Part shown: positions 42,679 through 53,014 of the stretch, in pieces
Position numbering within the stretch: position 1 is the stretch's first letter
How the letters are laid out: each line of letters starts with the position of its first letter
NCBI GenBank assembly: GCA_033765345.1
Contig: JANRIC010000185.1
Location: 1-64,000, forward strand
Reading direction: 5' to 3'
Length of the DNA: 64,000 bases
DNA from: JANRIC01 sp033765345
GTDB taxonomy: Bacteria; Bacteroidota; Bacteroidia; Cytophagales; Microscillaceae
The notes under the pieces: model-generated
Database searches by the model: none
Seen by the model: the letters and a program-made list of their open reading frames with translations, nothing else
Told to the model about the DNA's origin: nothing
Translations under genes and position numbers: made by a program

Positions 42679-43596
42679 TTGAAACAAATAATTCACTATT
42701 TACAAAGGCATTTTCAGGAAAATAAGCATCCTGGATTGTATGGTGCTTGGATTTTGATGCTCATTGCACTCATGACGGCTCGATATGCCTATCGGTGGGA
42801 TCTTCAATGGGAGGGTTGGACTTTGAATTGGCTTTGGAAAATCTTGTTTTTCACCCTGCCTTTGGCGGCTACGATTGGGATGTTGGTATATTACCAAAAA
42901 AGCTTTTATATACTGAAAAAGCAAGATTTCCAGTGGCTTTGCCTCGGAATTTTATGCGTGCTTTGGGCGAATCAATACGCTTTGTGGTATAAATATTTTT
43001 TGCCGATACTTCCAGAATATGCCCAGTATTTTGTCGGAAAGCTTTGTTTTAATGTACACGTCAGCACATTTTATATCCTAATTCCTTGGTTATATGGTCG
43101 ATTTCAAAACCCAGAATCTTACCAGAATTTTTATGGATTCACCCGAAAGGGCTTCAAACCCAGACCCTATATGCTGATGCTACTTGGGATGTTGCCGTTG
43201 TTGATTTGGGCATCTTTTCAGGAAGATTTCCTGGTTGCTTATCCACGCTACCGCCCTGGCTTACTGGAAGTTAATACTGGTATCCCTTCCTGGCTTACGG
43301 TTTTGGTCTATGAAGCCAGTTATGTGCTTCAATTTGTGGCTTTGGAGATATTCTTTCGTGGATTTATAGTCCTGAACTTGGGGCGATACCTGGGTAGTGG
43401 GGTGGTTTTCCCGATGGTGACGGTCTATATGCTGATCCATTTTTACAAACCATTGCCCGAAACCATTGGCTCTATTCTAGGTGGTTATACCCTGGGGGTC
43501 ATTGCCTGGTATTCTCGCAGTGTATGGGGAGGAATTTTGGTGCATATCGGCATTGCTTTATTGATGGAAGCACTGGCATTTTGGCAATTAGGCTAA
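42679..43596 (+). CDS. CPBP-family (CAAX-like) intramembrane protease
   Basis: A 305-residue polytopic membrane protein with about eight hydrophobic segments. The C-terminal part has the CPBP/Abi signature: VALEIFFRGFIVL, where the usual paired glutamates read Leu-Glu, so Glu222 is the likely catalytic residue; MLIHFYKP, with the second-motif His; and SVWGGILVHIGIALLMEA. The start is a TTG at 42679 that gives a complete first helix; the first ATG at 42757 would cut into it, so the start is uncertain. Proteases of this class process prenylated or signal proteins and sometimes bacteriocins. Confidence 0.8.
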   Translation: MKQIIHYLQRHFQENKHPGLYGAWILMLIALMTARYAYRWDLQWEGWTLNWLWKILFFTLPLAATIGMLVYYQKSFYILKKQDFQWLCLGILCVLWANQYALWYKYFLPILPEYAQYFVGKLCFNVHVSTFYILIPWLYGRFQNPESYQNFYGFTRKGFKPRPYMLMLLGMLPLLIWASFQEDFLVAYPRYRPGLLEVNTGIPSWLTVLVYEASYVLQFVALEIFFRGFIVLNLGRYLGSGVVFPMVTVYMLIHFYKPLPETIGSILGGYTLGVIAWYSRSVWGGILVHIGIALLMEALAFWQLG

Positions 43597-43909
43597 AGGA
43601 AACCTTAGCCGATAAAAATTCATTCTATCATATTGCTGCAAAAGAACACAAAAGTAAAATCTTTTGTATAGATCATTCCAACTAATAGAGGGCATCTTCA
43701 AAAAATTATTCTACCTTATTCTTGTAAATCCAAAAAAAATAATATCTTGATTTTGAAAACTTCAAAGTCCTAACAATATCTGGGTTTTGGCTATTGGGTT
43801 GTTTCTGTGATTTGATCAATAATAAGCAATCCCTACAACCCAACTGTCGAGACCGCTTGGTGGATGATAATTTTAAAAATTCTGATTTATTTTTACTAAA
43901 ATAAGACGT
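43597..43909. other. Gene-free stretch
   Basis: A 313-bp AT-rich gap before the GMC gene. No ORF, repeat or hairpin of note was seen. The GMC promoter should lie here, but no exact TAnnTTTG was found. Confidence 0.6.
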
Positions 43910-45637
43910 ATGCAGATCAAAGTAAATCCAAAAGTATTTGATATAGCCATTATCGGGTCGGGGGCAGGAGGTGGGATGGCCGCCAAGATGCTCACCGAAG
44001 CCGGATTTGAGACCCTAGTCCTGGAAGCTGGGCCGGATTATGACTCTTCTAAAGGAGATATGTTCAAATGGCCTTATAATTCACCGCGTCGGGGTGCCGG
44101 TACACACCGCCCCTTTGGGGAGTTTGATGCCTGTTATGGAGGCTGGCAGATTGAGGGAGAACCTTACACGACTATGCCAGGAACAAAATTTGACTGGTTT
44201 CGCGCCCGCATGTTCGGTGGTCGCACCAATCATTGGGGGCGTATTTCGCTTCGTTTTGGACCTTTGGATTTTAAGCGCAAGACTTTAGACGGGCTGGGGG
44301 ACAATTGGCCGATTACGTATGAAGACATCAAACCCTATTATGACAAGGTAGATCGCCTGGTAGGCATTTTTGGTACCAAAGAAGGTATTTTGAATGAGCC
44401 AGATGGGATTTTTATGCCTCCTCCCAAACCTCGTGCTTATGAATTGCTCATCAAAAAAGCGGGCGATCAACTTAAAATTCCCGTGATTCCTTCAAGATTA
44501 TCCATTCTTACACAACCTTTAAATGGCCGCCCGCCGTGTCATTATTGCGCTCAGTGCAATCGAGGCTGTAGCACGCATTCTAATTTTTCTTCGCCTTCGG
44601 TACTTTTTCCGGCTGCCAAAGCCAGTGGAAAACTCACACTGATTCTTCATGCAATGGCAAGAGAAGTGACTGTGGATAAATCGGGAAAGGCCGACGGCGT
44701 ATCATATATAGATGTTTTGACAGGGCAAGAGCATCAGGTTAAAGCCAAAATCGTCATTCTGGCTGCAAGTGCCTGTTCTTCTGCCCGTATTTTGCTCAAT
44801 TCCAAATCTACGCATCACCCCAACGGATTGGGTAATTCCAGCGGTGTAATGGGCAAATATCTAATGGATTCTACGGGAGCTTCTCTGGGAGGGTTTATTC
44901 CTTCACTCGTAGATTATATCCCTCATAATGAAGATGGGACAGGAGGTATGCACATGTACATTCCCTGGTGGTTGGATAATAAAACATTAGACTTCCCGCG
45001 TGGTTATCACATAGAATTATGGGGAGGTCGGCGTATGCCCTCGTATGGTTTTGGGGGAAATATTCATCTTTATAATGCACTTTTGGGAGAAATTGACCAA
45101 AAAAAACGCAGCAATGGAGGCGGAGGTTATGGTGCAGCACTTAAGGAAGACTATCGTCGACTTTTCGGCTCGATTGTTGGTTTTTCAGGAAGAGGCGAAG
45201 CTATAGCTTTTGAAAGCAATTATTGCGAAATTGATCCCAATGTGGTAGATAAATTCGGTATCCCGGTATTAAGATTTAATTATAAATGGACTGATTACGA
45301 AATACTTCAGGCAAAGCACATGATGGATACCTTTGAAGAAATCATCCATACGATGGGTGGTAAGGTGCTGGGGCAAAAACCCGGCAAAGAAACTGAATAT
45401 GGACTTTTGAACCCTGGGCGAATTATCCACGAAGTAGGCGTAACACGAATGGGCAAAGACCCCAAAACTTCAGTGCTGAACGAATTCTGTCAGTCGCACG
45501 ATGTAAAAAACGTTTTTGTCGTTGACGGCGGTTCTTTTGTTTCTATGCCGGATAAAAACCCAACTTGGACAATTCTGGCACTTTCTATGCGTACATCTGA
45601 GTATATCACCGACCAAATTAAAAAGCAAAACCTATGA
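43910..45637 (+). CDS. GMC-family FAD-dependent dehydrogenase
   Basis: A 575-residue flavoprotein of the glucose-methanol-choline family. FAD binding is shown by DIAIIGSGAGGGMAAKMLTE near the N terminus. A cysteine-rich segment, HYCAQCNRGCSTHSNF, is typical of sugar-dehydrogenase GMC members linked to gluconate 2-dehydrogenase. The C terminus has the conserved HEVGVTRMG segment and VFVVDGGSFVSMPDKNPTWT before ILALSM. There is no signal peptide, so it may be exported with its Tat-bearing partner. It overlaps the next gene by 4 bp. The substrate is probably a sugar or sugar acid and the electron acceptor is unknown. Confidence 0.95.
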   Translation: MQIKVNPKVFDIAIIGSGAGGGMAAKMLTEAGFETLVLEAGPDYDSSKGDMFKWPYNSPRRGAGTHRPFGEFDACYGGWQIEGEPYTTMPGTKFDWFRARMFGGRTNHWGRISLRFGPLDFKRKTLDGLGDNWPITYEDIKPYYDKVDRLVGIFGTKEGILNEPDGIFMPPPKPRAYELLIKKAGDQLKIPVIPSRLSILTQPLNGRPPCHYCAQCNRGCSTHSNFSSPSVLFPAAKASGKLTLILHAMAREVTVDKSGKADGVSYIDVLTGQEHQVKAKIVILAASACSSARILLNSKSTHHPNGLGNSSGVMGKYLMDSTGASLGGFIPSLVDYIPHNEDGTGGMHMYIPWWLDNKTLDFPRGYHIELWGGRRMPSYGFGGNIHLYNALLGEIDQKKRSNGGGGYGAALKEDYRRLFGSIVGFSGRGEAIAFESNYCEIDPNVVDKFGIPVLRFNYKWTDYEILQAKHMMDTFEEIIHTMGGKVLGQKPGKETEYGLLNPGRIIHEVGVTRMGKDPKTSVLNEFCQSHDVKNVFVVDGGSFVSMPDKNPTWTILALSMRTSEYITDQIKKQNL

Positions 45638-46266
45638 GCAAGATAAGCAGAAGAGATACCCTCAAATATACACTTTTGGCTGGAATTTCAGCCGGAATTT
45701 TACCAGGCTGTGACCCCAAATCAAATACCGAATCATCTACGCACGATCATATTCACGAATCCCGCGACGGCTTATTTGGGCTGAGTGAAGCAGATAAAGT
45801 GCTCCTTAAGCAAAAGTTTTTTACTTCCGAAGAAAAAGAAACCGTTCGGGTACTTGCCAATCTGATTATTCCGGCAGATGATCGATCCGGAGATGCCGAA
45901 AAAGCAGGAGTACCGGCGTTTATTGAGTTTATGATGTTGGATCAGCCTGATTTACAGACTCCTATGCGCGGAGGGCTTCGCTGGCTGGATAAAACCTGCC
46001 TAGATCAGTTTGAAAGATCATTTGCCAAATGTACCGAAAAACAGCAAAAAGAAATCCTGGATCAGATCGCTTATCCCGAAATAGCAAAGCCTGAAATGAG
46101 TCAGGGTGTTGCTTTTTTCAATATGTTTCGCAATTTTGTAGCGACAGGGTTCTGGACAAGTAAAATGGGCATAGAAGACCTCGAGTATCAAGGCAATAAA
46201 CCCAACAAGTGGGAAGGCGCACCCAAAGCCTGGCTCGAGAAACTTGGGCTCAGTGATGAAGCCTAA
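45634..46266 (+). CDS. Gluconate 2-dehydrogenase subunit 3 family protein (Tat-exported)
   Basis: A 210-residue small subunit of a membrane-bound dehydrogenase complex. The twin-arginine signal MSKISRRDTLKYTLLAGISA, ending LPGC, suggests Tat export, possibly as a lipoprotein at that Cys. The body (about 60-200) matches the gluconate 2-dehydrogenase subunit 3 family: FTSEEKETVRVLANLIIPAD, then MLDQPDLQTPMRGGLRWLD and GFWTSKMGI. It is translated from an ATG that overlaps the GMC stop codon. It is thought to help export and stabilise the flavoprotein. No cytochrome c subunit gene follows, unlike in classical three-subunit enzymes. Confidence 0.93.
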   Translation: MSKISRRDTLKYTLLAGISAGILPGCDPKSNTESSTHDHIHESRDGLFGLSEADKVLLKQKFFTSEEKETVRVLANLIIPADDRSGDAEKAGVPAFIEFMMLDQPDLQTPMRGGLRWLDKTCLDQFERSFAKCTEKQQKEILDQIAYPEIAKPEMSQGVAFFNMFRNFVATGFWTSKMGIEDLEYQGNKPNKWEGAPKAWLEKLGLSDEA

Positions 46267-46371
46267 ATGTTGGAAATCGGCTTTTAGCGTTAGGCATTGA
46301 AAATTAAAGACATTAAAAAAGGGCTTTTTAAAAGATTTAGACATAAATTTTATTATTGGATTTAGATAATT

Positions 46372-48267
46372 ATGGAAAAATTAACGCATCATTCAGCAGT
46401 CATCCTGTTGATTCAAATTAGTATTATGCTGCTTTTTGGACGGTTTTTGGCTGAAATTGTCAAAAAGTGGCAAGTTCCCGGAGTTATCGGTGAAATTATT
46501 GCCGGAGTGATTCTCGGACCCACCGTGATTGGATATTTGTTTCCAGAGTGGACAACCTTTTTGTTTCCCTTACACGGGCAATCTGCCGTAGTATTAAGCT
46601 CTTTTACCTTTGTAGCAGTCATACTGTTGCTCTTCACAGCTGGTTTTGAGGTCGAGTTTCACTTAATATTTGCTCAAGGTTATCAAACCATCGTTACTAG
46701 CATTGCTGGTATTGTACTTTGTTTTGTTTTTGGATTTACGATTCCGATTTATTTTGATGACTGGATTCCTCCTCAAAAAACTCCTTGGTTTGTATTTTCG
46801 CTTTTTCTGGGTACGGCACTTTCTATCAGTGCCCTACCAGTCATCGCTCGTACCTTGATGGATTTGAATTTGCTTAAATCCAAGATCGGAATGTTGATCA
46901 TTTCTACGGCAATGGTGGAGGATTTTATTGGCTGGATGTTTTTTGCCATAGTGTTGGGTTTAATCAATACTACAGAATTTGATCCTCTTGGTTTGCTGAA
47001 AACTGTATTTCTAACCATTATTTTCGCTGCTTTGGTGCTGGGAATCGGGCGTAGGTTTTTTGACCGTATATTGCCCTTAATTAATAATCGTCTTTCTTTT
47101 CCTGGAGGAATCCTGGCTTTTTCTATTACGATGGGTTTGCTAGGGGCGGCTTTTACCGAATTTGCGGGGATTCACGCCATTTTTGGGGCCTTTATTGTAG
47201 GAGTAGCTCTTTCAGACTCCATCCACATGAGCAAAAAAACCAAACAAATTATCCATGATTTTGTAGATAATGTGTTTGCACCCCTGTTTTTTGTGTCCAT
47301 TGGTCTGACGGTGAATTTTATAGATAATTTTGATTTCTACCTGAGTGCACTCATTCTCGTGATTGCTTTACTTGGGAAAATTATCGGTTGTGGGCTTGGG
47401 GCTTTGATGGGCGGATTTACTTTTAGAGAATCGCTTGCAGTCGGTTTTGGGATGAGTGCTCGCGGTGCTATGGAAATTATTCTGGCTTCCTTAGCGCTAC
47501 AAGCTGGGGTGATTGATCATACCATATTTGTGGCTTTGGTAGTCATGGCCCTGCTGACCAGCATCATTGCCGGGCAGTCTTTAAAGTGGATTTTGCCCCA
47601 AAAAGTACGCAATGCCTCTACCTCCAACGGTTATATCATTTTTGGCAATAATGAAATCGGTCAATGGCTTGCCCAGTATCTCTCCAAAAGAAAAATTCCG
47701 GTGCTTCTGGCGGATCATCAAAAACCCAAACTGACCAAATCTAAAATCGATTTAGTGGCTACTTATTTTGGGAATTTGCTAGATAAAAGAAACTTGGAAA
47801 AATTGGATTTAACACGTTATGGAAAACTTTTGGCTGTATCCGAAGATGAAGACCTGAACGAAGCAGTGTGTAATTTTATGGCGTATGAATTCGGCGAAAA
47901 AAACATCTACCGACTCATTAGCCGCAAGGAGTCCAAATCATCCAGCTTATCTTTACCCCAAAATCTATTATTCAGAGGGATGCACTGGCATTTTAAATAT
48001 ATTGCCAAATTGCTTAATAAAAGGGATAAACTTATTTTTCAATCTCTGAAGTTCGAGACTTATGAAGAACTTGATAAGTTTATTATGTTGCATAATAATC
48101 GAAGGAAGGTACTGCCTTTGTTTATTGTCCATAACAAAGATGAGTTCGAGCCAGTATCTTCTCACGAAATGCACGTTCACCCGGGCTGTGAATTGGTCTA
48201 TGTGGATGTACCCAAAGAATTGCCTCAATCTGTCAAACCTAAACTGGAAGGAGTTTCCTCAACCTAA
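46372..48267 (+). CDS. Monovalent cation/proton antiporter with C-terminal RCK-like domain
   Basis: A 631-residue CPA2-type antiporter. About twelve hydrophobic segments occupy residues 1-400, with family motifs VPGVIGEIIAGVILGPTVIG, FAGIHAIFGAFIVGVALSDS, and SARGAMEIILASLALQAGVI. A nucleotide-binding regulatory part follows (about 420-520: NGYIIFGNNEIGQWLAQYLS, then VLLADHQKP), like RCK/TrkA-N but with an altered glycine motif. The C-terminal tail of 100 residues is less clear. It probably exchanges Na+ or K+ for protons for pH or osmotic control. It is downstream of the dehydrogenase pair but likely separately regulated. Confidence 0.93.
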   Translation: MEKLTHHSAVILLIQISIMLLFGRFLAEIVKKWQVPGVIGEIIAGVILGPTVIGYLFPEWTTFLFPLHGQSAVVLSSFTFVAVILLLFTAGFEVEFHLIFAQGYQTIVTSIAGIVLCFVFGFTIPIYFDDWIPPQKTPWFVFSLFLGTALSISALPVIARTLMDLNLLKSKIGMLIISTAMVEDFIGWMFFAIVLGLINTTEFDPLGLLKTVFLTIIFAALVLGIGRRFFDRILPLINNRLSFPGGILAFSITMGLLGAAFTEFAGIHAIFGAFIVGVALSDSIHMSKKTKQIIHDFVDNVFAPLFFVSIGLTVNFIDNFDFYLSALILVIALLGKIIGCGLGALMGGFTFRESLAVGFGMSARGAMEIILASLALQAGVIDHTIFVALVVMALLTSIIAGQSLKWILPQKVRNASTSNGYIIFGNNEIGQWLAQYLSKRKIPVLLADHQKPKLTKSKIDLVATYFGNLLDKRNLEKLDLTRYGKLLAVSEDEDLNEAVCNFMAYEFGEKNIYRLISRKESKSSSLSLPQNLLFRGMHWHFKYIAKLLNKRDKLIFQSLKFETYEELDKFIMLHNNRRKVLPLFIVHNKDEFEPVSSHEMHVHPGCELVYVDVPKELPQSVKPKLEGVSST

Positions 48268-48285
48268 ATATCTTAGGCTAATTTT

Positions 48286-48852
48286 ATGAATTTAAATCAT
48301 TCGGAAATCACTAGGCAAATGTTTTTGTCTTTATCCTGGGAGCCTGAGCCCCATTGGAGCTTTTACAAAAAATATCTTCTTGAGTACGGATTTGAATTAC
48401 ACCAAGCCGCCGAAGATTTTTTTAATCGGTATAGCGATTTAGAGATTTATTACCCCATCCCTGAAATCATGCAAAACCCTGATTTTCAGAATCAACTGCT
48501 TGAATCCGGTATCCGAGATGAAGCGCAAATTCAGGAAATGCTGGATGAATGGTATCAGCAATCTTTTACATTTGGTACAACTGACATCCAATACGCAAAA
48601 ATTTATGGGATCAATCTACGAGAATATTACGAATGGGAAAATAAACAATTTTTACCGGTAGGTAGCTTGGATATACAATATGGTCAAAACCCAGTCTGGT
48701 CTTTGGTCTATCTGAGTAAAGAAAGAGAGGTACTTATTCCTGATTTGAGTACACAGGAAGCAAAACTACGCTATGCTTCCCCAGATATTTTTTTTGGTAA
48801 AATCGCCGAAGAATTTGTACTTGGGAAGAGATGCTTGTTCGATTTAGGTTAA
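48286..48852 (+). CDS. Hypothetical protein, possible SUKH-3-like fold
   Basis: A 188-residue cytoplasmic protein following the antiporter gene by 18 bp. The pattern WEPEPHWSFYKKYLLEYGFE, then IYGINLREYYEWENKQFLPV, GSLDIQYGQNPVWSLVYLSK and PDLSTQEAK, with a terminal IAEEFVLGK helix, is reminiscent of SUKH-type immunity proteins, but the key positions are not conserved well enough to be sure. No toxin lies near it. The tight spacing suggests co-expression with the antiporter. I do not recognise its function. Confidence 0.55.
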   Translation: MNLNHSEITRQMFLSLSWEPEPHWSFYKKYLLEYGFELHQAAEDFFNRYSDLEIYYPIPEIMQNPDFQNQLLESGIRDEAQIQEMLDEWYQQSFTFGTTDIQYAKIYGINLREYYEWENKQFLPVGSLDIQYGQNPVWSLVYLSKEREVLIPDLSTQEAKLRYASPDIFFGKIAEEFVLGKRCLFDLG

Positions 48853-49147
48853 GTATTTGATTACCAAAAAGTATAATTTATTGAAAAAACTGTCTTAAAC
48901 CTATTTTTTCTTGTCTATTTCATGGTTTTTAATTAAAATTGGAGTTCAAAATACATCGTTGTACCGCCTTATTTGCAGATAAAGATCGTTTTTAAAACTG
49001 ATCATTTTTCATAGTCATAGTGGTTTTGAAATTTTATGGATGCAATTTATCTAAAATTAGGCGAGTTAATCCTTATAAATTTTGAAAATTACACACACGT
49101 TGTTATAGAAATTGTAAAGCTTCAACCTTTCTAAGCAATGGAACAAA
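48853..49147. other. Gene-free stretch before the histidine kinase gene
   Basis: A 295-bp AT-rich gap with no ORF, tandem repeat or strong hairpin. It must carry the kinase promoter; no TAnnTTTG box stands out. Confidence 0.5.
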
Positions 49148-52100
49148 ATGGATAATTATCTTAAAAATGAACTTTATAATCTTATCCGCAGAGATGAAAC
49201 TATTTTTGACTTCATCCAAGAAGAAGCATTAAGAGGATTCTGTTATTTGGATTTGGAAAAAAATCACTTTTGGATGAATCCAAAGCTTAAAATGGTCTTG
49301 GGTTATGTCTCCAACAATACTTTGGAGGGTTTGACTTGGAAGGATTTTATCCATCCTGAGGATTTTGTACAGCTTAAGCAAAGCTTACAGGAAACGCATT
49401 TTTCTCATCAGGTTTTTGATCACAATTTACAATGCTTACATCAAGAAGGCTATTTTATTCGCCTGCAAGGGAAAAGTAAGGTGTTTTTCTCGGATTCAAA
49501 TACCCCCCATCGCCTTCTTATAGCCCATGCCGAAATCAGCATGGACGCTCGATCTGTTGTTACCAAAAATGTTTTTGAAGACTTTTTTGAGCGTTCCGGC
49601 GAATTACTCAGCATAGCTACTCCTGAGGGCAGATTCGTCAAAATCAACCAGGCTTGGGAAAAAACCCTGGGTTATACCATAGAGGATCTTAATTATGGCA
49701 AGTTTCTGGATTTAATCCACCCCGATGATATGGAGGCTACCTTAAAAGCTATTCGAGAAGTGACAGAAGGCAAGGAAATCCGAGACTTTATCAACCGCTA
49801 TCGGCACAAAGACGGCTCTTACCGCACCATAGAATGGCAAAGTATCGTCCGGGAAGATTTGGTATACTCTATCTCCAGAGATATTACCGAGAAGGTTCAA
49901 ACAGAGAAAAAGCTCAAAAACAATGAAGAAATATTTCATAATATTACCAAAAGCCTCCCCTGTACCATTTTTCAATATCAGTTATTCCCTGACGGTAAGG
50001 ACAAAATATTGTTTGTTAGCCGAGGTGAAGAACTCCTTCATCCGGTAGACCCTACCGAAGTTCTTAAACAGTCCGATATAATCTGGGCGACTATTCTCCC
50101 AGAAGATATACCTCATCTGCGGAATTCTATTTTGGAATCAGCCCAAAATCTGAGCTTTTGGCGATGCGAGTGGCGTACCCGAGGCCTTGATGGCTCGATC
50201 AAGTGGATTCTTGGGCAGGGTACTCCAAAAATGTTAGAAGATGGTAGCGTAATCTGGAACACGCTTTCCTTAGACATTACAGAGACAAAAAAAATCCTTG
50301 AAGAAAAAACCAAAACCTATGATTTGCTTCACAACCTCATGGATTCTATGGCAGACGGTTTTGTAGCCCTGGATAAAAATTGGATTTATACCTATGTCAA
50401 TGCAAGTGCTGGTAACATGTTGGGCAGAAACCCCAAGGATTTGATAGGAAAAAATATCTGGGTTGAATTTCCCGAAGGTATTGGACTGCCTTTTTATCAT
50501 CATTATCACCAGGCTGTTAAAACACAGACCGCTTTTAATTTTGAGGAATACTTCGAACCCTGGGACCGTTGGTTTGAGAACCGATTATTTCCTACCGAGG
50601 AGGGTTTATCCATCTTTTTTCAGGATATTACCTCTCGTAAAAAACTGGAACTTCAGATACAAGAGCAAAATTTTTTGCTAAAAGGCATTATTGAAAGCTC
50701 TGAAGACCCTATATTCTCGGTCAATACTACCTACCGATATACAAGCTTTAACGAAGCACATCGCCTAGCCTTGAAGAAAATCTACGGCACCGAGGTCAGA
50801 CTGGGCGAAATCAGCCTGGATTTTATAACTGATAATCAGGAAAGAATGCACGCAAAAGATAAATTGGATCGTGCCTTGATGGGAGAACACTTGGTGGAAG
50901 AGAACATCTTTGGTTTGGCTGATTTAGAAAGAAGATACTATAAAGTCTCCCATAGACCTATCTGGGATGATCAAGGAAATATACAGGGTGTATCCATTTT
51001 TGCCTATGATACTACCCAAGAGAAAATCATCACACAACAACTCATTGCCAGCCAAGAACGATTCCAGGCTTTGGTGGAGCATAGCAAGGATATTTTTATT
51101 CTCACTCACCCCCATCAATTGATTTATGTAAGCCCCAACATCAAAGAAATATTGGGCTATACCGCCGAAGAGTTTGCACAGATTCATCCCGAAGATATTA
51201 TTCACCCCGATGACTTACCCATGCGATGGAGCGAGTTGCAAGCACCAGGTTCATCCCTAAGTCTGGAATATCAAATTTTACACAAAAATGGGCAATGGCG
51301 TTATATAGAAGCCTTCGGGAAGAATCTACACCACCTTGAGCATATCAATGCTATGGTATTTAATCTGAGGGATATTAGCGAACGCAAAGAATATGAGCAG
51401 GAAATTATACAAAAGAACCGAGACCTTGCCGCCTCCGAAGAAGAACTCAGAATATCTGAAGAAGAACTCAAAGCCAATATAGAAGAACTTCTTGTAGTAC
51501 AGGCAGAACTCAAAACTCAAAAAACTGCCCTGGAGGTCAGCGAAGAAAAATACCGAAAAGTCGTCGAGAATCAAACTGATTTTGTACTCCTGTCTTTCCC
51601 AGATACTACAATCAGTTTTGCCAATCAACCCCTGGCAGAGGCATTGGGTATATCTCTCTCGGAGATCATTGGCAAAAAATGGGTCGATTTTGCATCAGTT
51701 GAAGACCTGAGTTTTGTGGAAAATAAAATTGCTCTCCTATCATCCAGTGATGATTTTTTTATCTGGGAAAACAGAGACCAACGTGCAGGTGGGCAATGGG
51801 GCTGGACGCAGTGGGTCAATCAGGGATTTTTTGATACCCATGGCAAATTACTCCAAATACAATCCGTAGGGCGTGATATTACCGAACTAAAACACATCCA
51901 AGAAGCCCTCAGCACCTCCGAATCAGAAGCCAGAGCACTGGCCCGAATGTATAAATCCATCCTGGATAGCCAGGCTGTTTATGTAATCAAAACTGATCTG
52001 CAAGGCTTTTATACCTTTGTGAATGATTATTTCAAGGAGAAATTCGGGTATTTAGGTGATTTTATCGGTACAAGTGCCCTGGACAACATCATTGAAGCAG

Positions 52101-53014
52101 ACCGGGATGCTTGCCGGGATGCCGTGGAAAAATGCTTTGTACAGCCTGAGCTTCCCCACGAGGTCATCTTGCGTAAAATCGATAAAGACGGTGTAATCAA
52201 GGGTGCCAAATGGGAATTTAAAGGCGTATTGGATGAATCGGGCGAAGTATCTGAGATACTTTGTGTAGGCTTTGATATTTCGGAGCAGCTAGAAAGCCTC
52301 GATCGCCTCAAACATCTTCTGGATGTAACCAGCGACCAAAATAACCGACTGCAAAACTTTGCGCATATCATTTCACATAATATCCGTTCTCACTCCGCCA
52401 ATCTTACCTCTTTGGTAAACTTCATGCAGGAAGCCGAATGCGAAGAAGAGAAAGAGATGTATTTTCAAATGCTCGTACAAAGTACTGCCAAACTGGACGA
52501 TACCATCACCAATCTGAATGAGATTATTTCTATTCATCAGGCATTCAACAAACCTAAAGAAAAACTGCTCCTCCGACAACAAATTGACAAAACCTTAGAG
52601 GTACTCTCTGGGTTAGTACTTCAGAAAAATATTCAAATCTATAATGATGTCCCTGCTGAAATATACATTAGGGCAATACCAGCATATTTGGACAGTATTC
52701 TACTGAATGTACTGAGCAATGCAGTCAAGTACTGTGACCCCAGTAAACCAGAATTATTTATCAGAATCATCACCTATAAAACTGAAGAGTTTCTCGTGGT
52801 ATCTATTCAAGATAATGGGCTTGGTTTTGATGCAAAGAAAAACGCACACAAAATTTTTGGAATGTATAAAACTTTCCACAAAAATGAAGACGCTCGCGGA
52901 CTTGGTTTGTTTATTACCAAAAACCAAATCGAGGCAATGGGCGGGAAAATTGAAGTAGAAAGCGAAATTGCTATAGGTTCAACCTTTAATATATTTTTCC
53001 GTGAAAACAGCTAA
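49148..53014 (+). CDS. Multi-PAS sensor histidine kinase
   Basis: A 1288-residue kinase without membrane segments, so it is probably cytoplasmic. About eight PAS domains fill residues 15-1050, recognisable by repeats such as GFCYLDLEKNHFWMNPKLKM, RFVKINQAWEKTLGYTIEDL and LIYVSPNIKEILGYTAEEFA, with a short coiled coil (about 760-810). The kinase core ends the protein: His1077 in IISHNIRSH (an atypical HisKA), an N-box around LLNVLSNAVKYCD, and G-boxes DNGLGFD and RGLGLFITKNQ. It overlaps the response regulator gene, a likely partner. The number of PAS domains suggests integration of several cues, but no cofactor is visible. Confidence 0.93.
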   Translation: MDNYLKNELYNLIRRDETIFDFIQEEALRGFCYLDLEKNHFWMNPKLKMVLGYVSNNTLEGLTWKDFIHPEDFVQLKQSLQETHFSHQVFDHNLQCLHQEGYFIRLQGKSKVFFSDSNTPHRLLIAHAEISMDARSVVTKNVFEDFFERSGELLSIATPEGRFVKINQAWEKTLGYTIEDLNYGKFLDLIHPDDMEATLKAIREVTEGKEIRDFINRYRHKDGSYRTIEWQSIVREDLVYSISRDITEKVQTEKKLKNNEEIFHNITKSLPCTIFQYQLFPDGKDKILFVSRGEELLHPVDPTEVLKQSDIIWATILPEDIPHLRNSILESAQNLSFWRCEWRTRGLDGSIKWILGQGTPKMLEDGSVIWNTLSLDITETKKILEEKTKTYDLLHNLMDSMADGFVALDKNWIYTYVNASAGNMLGRNPKDLIGKNIWVEFPEGIGLPFYHHYHQAVKTQTAFNFEEYFEPWDRWFENRLFPTEEGLSIFFQDITSRKKLELQIQEQNFLLKGIIESSEDPIFSVNTTYRYTSFNEAHRLALKKIYGTEVRLGEISLDFITDNQERMHAKDKLDRALMGEHLVEENIFGLADLERRYYKVSHRPIWDDQGNIQGVSIFAYDTTQEKIITQQLIASQERFQALVEHSKDIFILTHPHQLIYVSPNIKEILGYTAEEFAQIHPEDIIHPDDLPMRWSELQAPGSSLSLEYQILHKNGQWRYIEAFGKNLHHLEHINAMVFNLRDISERKEYEQEIIQKNRDLAASEEELRISEEELKANIEELLVVQAELKTQKTALEVSEEKYRKVVENQTDFVLLSFPDTTISFANQPLAEALGISLSEIIGKKWVDFASVEDLSFVENKIALLSSSDDFFIWENRDQRAGGQWGWTQWVNQGFFDTHGKLLQIQSVGRDITELKHIQEALSTSESEARALARMYKSILDSQAVYVIKTDLQGFYTFVNDYFKEKFGYLGDFIGTSALDNIIEADRDACRDAVEKCFVQPELPHEVILRKIDKDGVIKGAKWEFKGVLDESGEVSEILCVGFDISEQLESLDRLKHLLDVTSDQNNRLQNFAHIISHNIRSHSANLTSLVNFMQEAECEEEKEMYFQMLVQSTAKLDDTITNLNEIISIHQAFNKPKEKLLLRQQIDKTLEVLSGLVLQKNIQIYNDVPAEIYIRAIPAYLDSILLNVLSNAVKYCDPSKPELFIRIITYKTEEFLVVSIQDNGLGFDAKKNAHKIFGMYKTFHKNEDARGLGLFITKNQIEAMGGKIEVESEIAIGSTFNIFFRENS

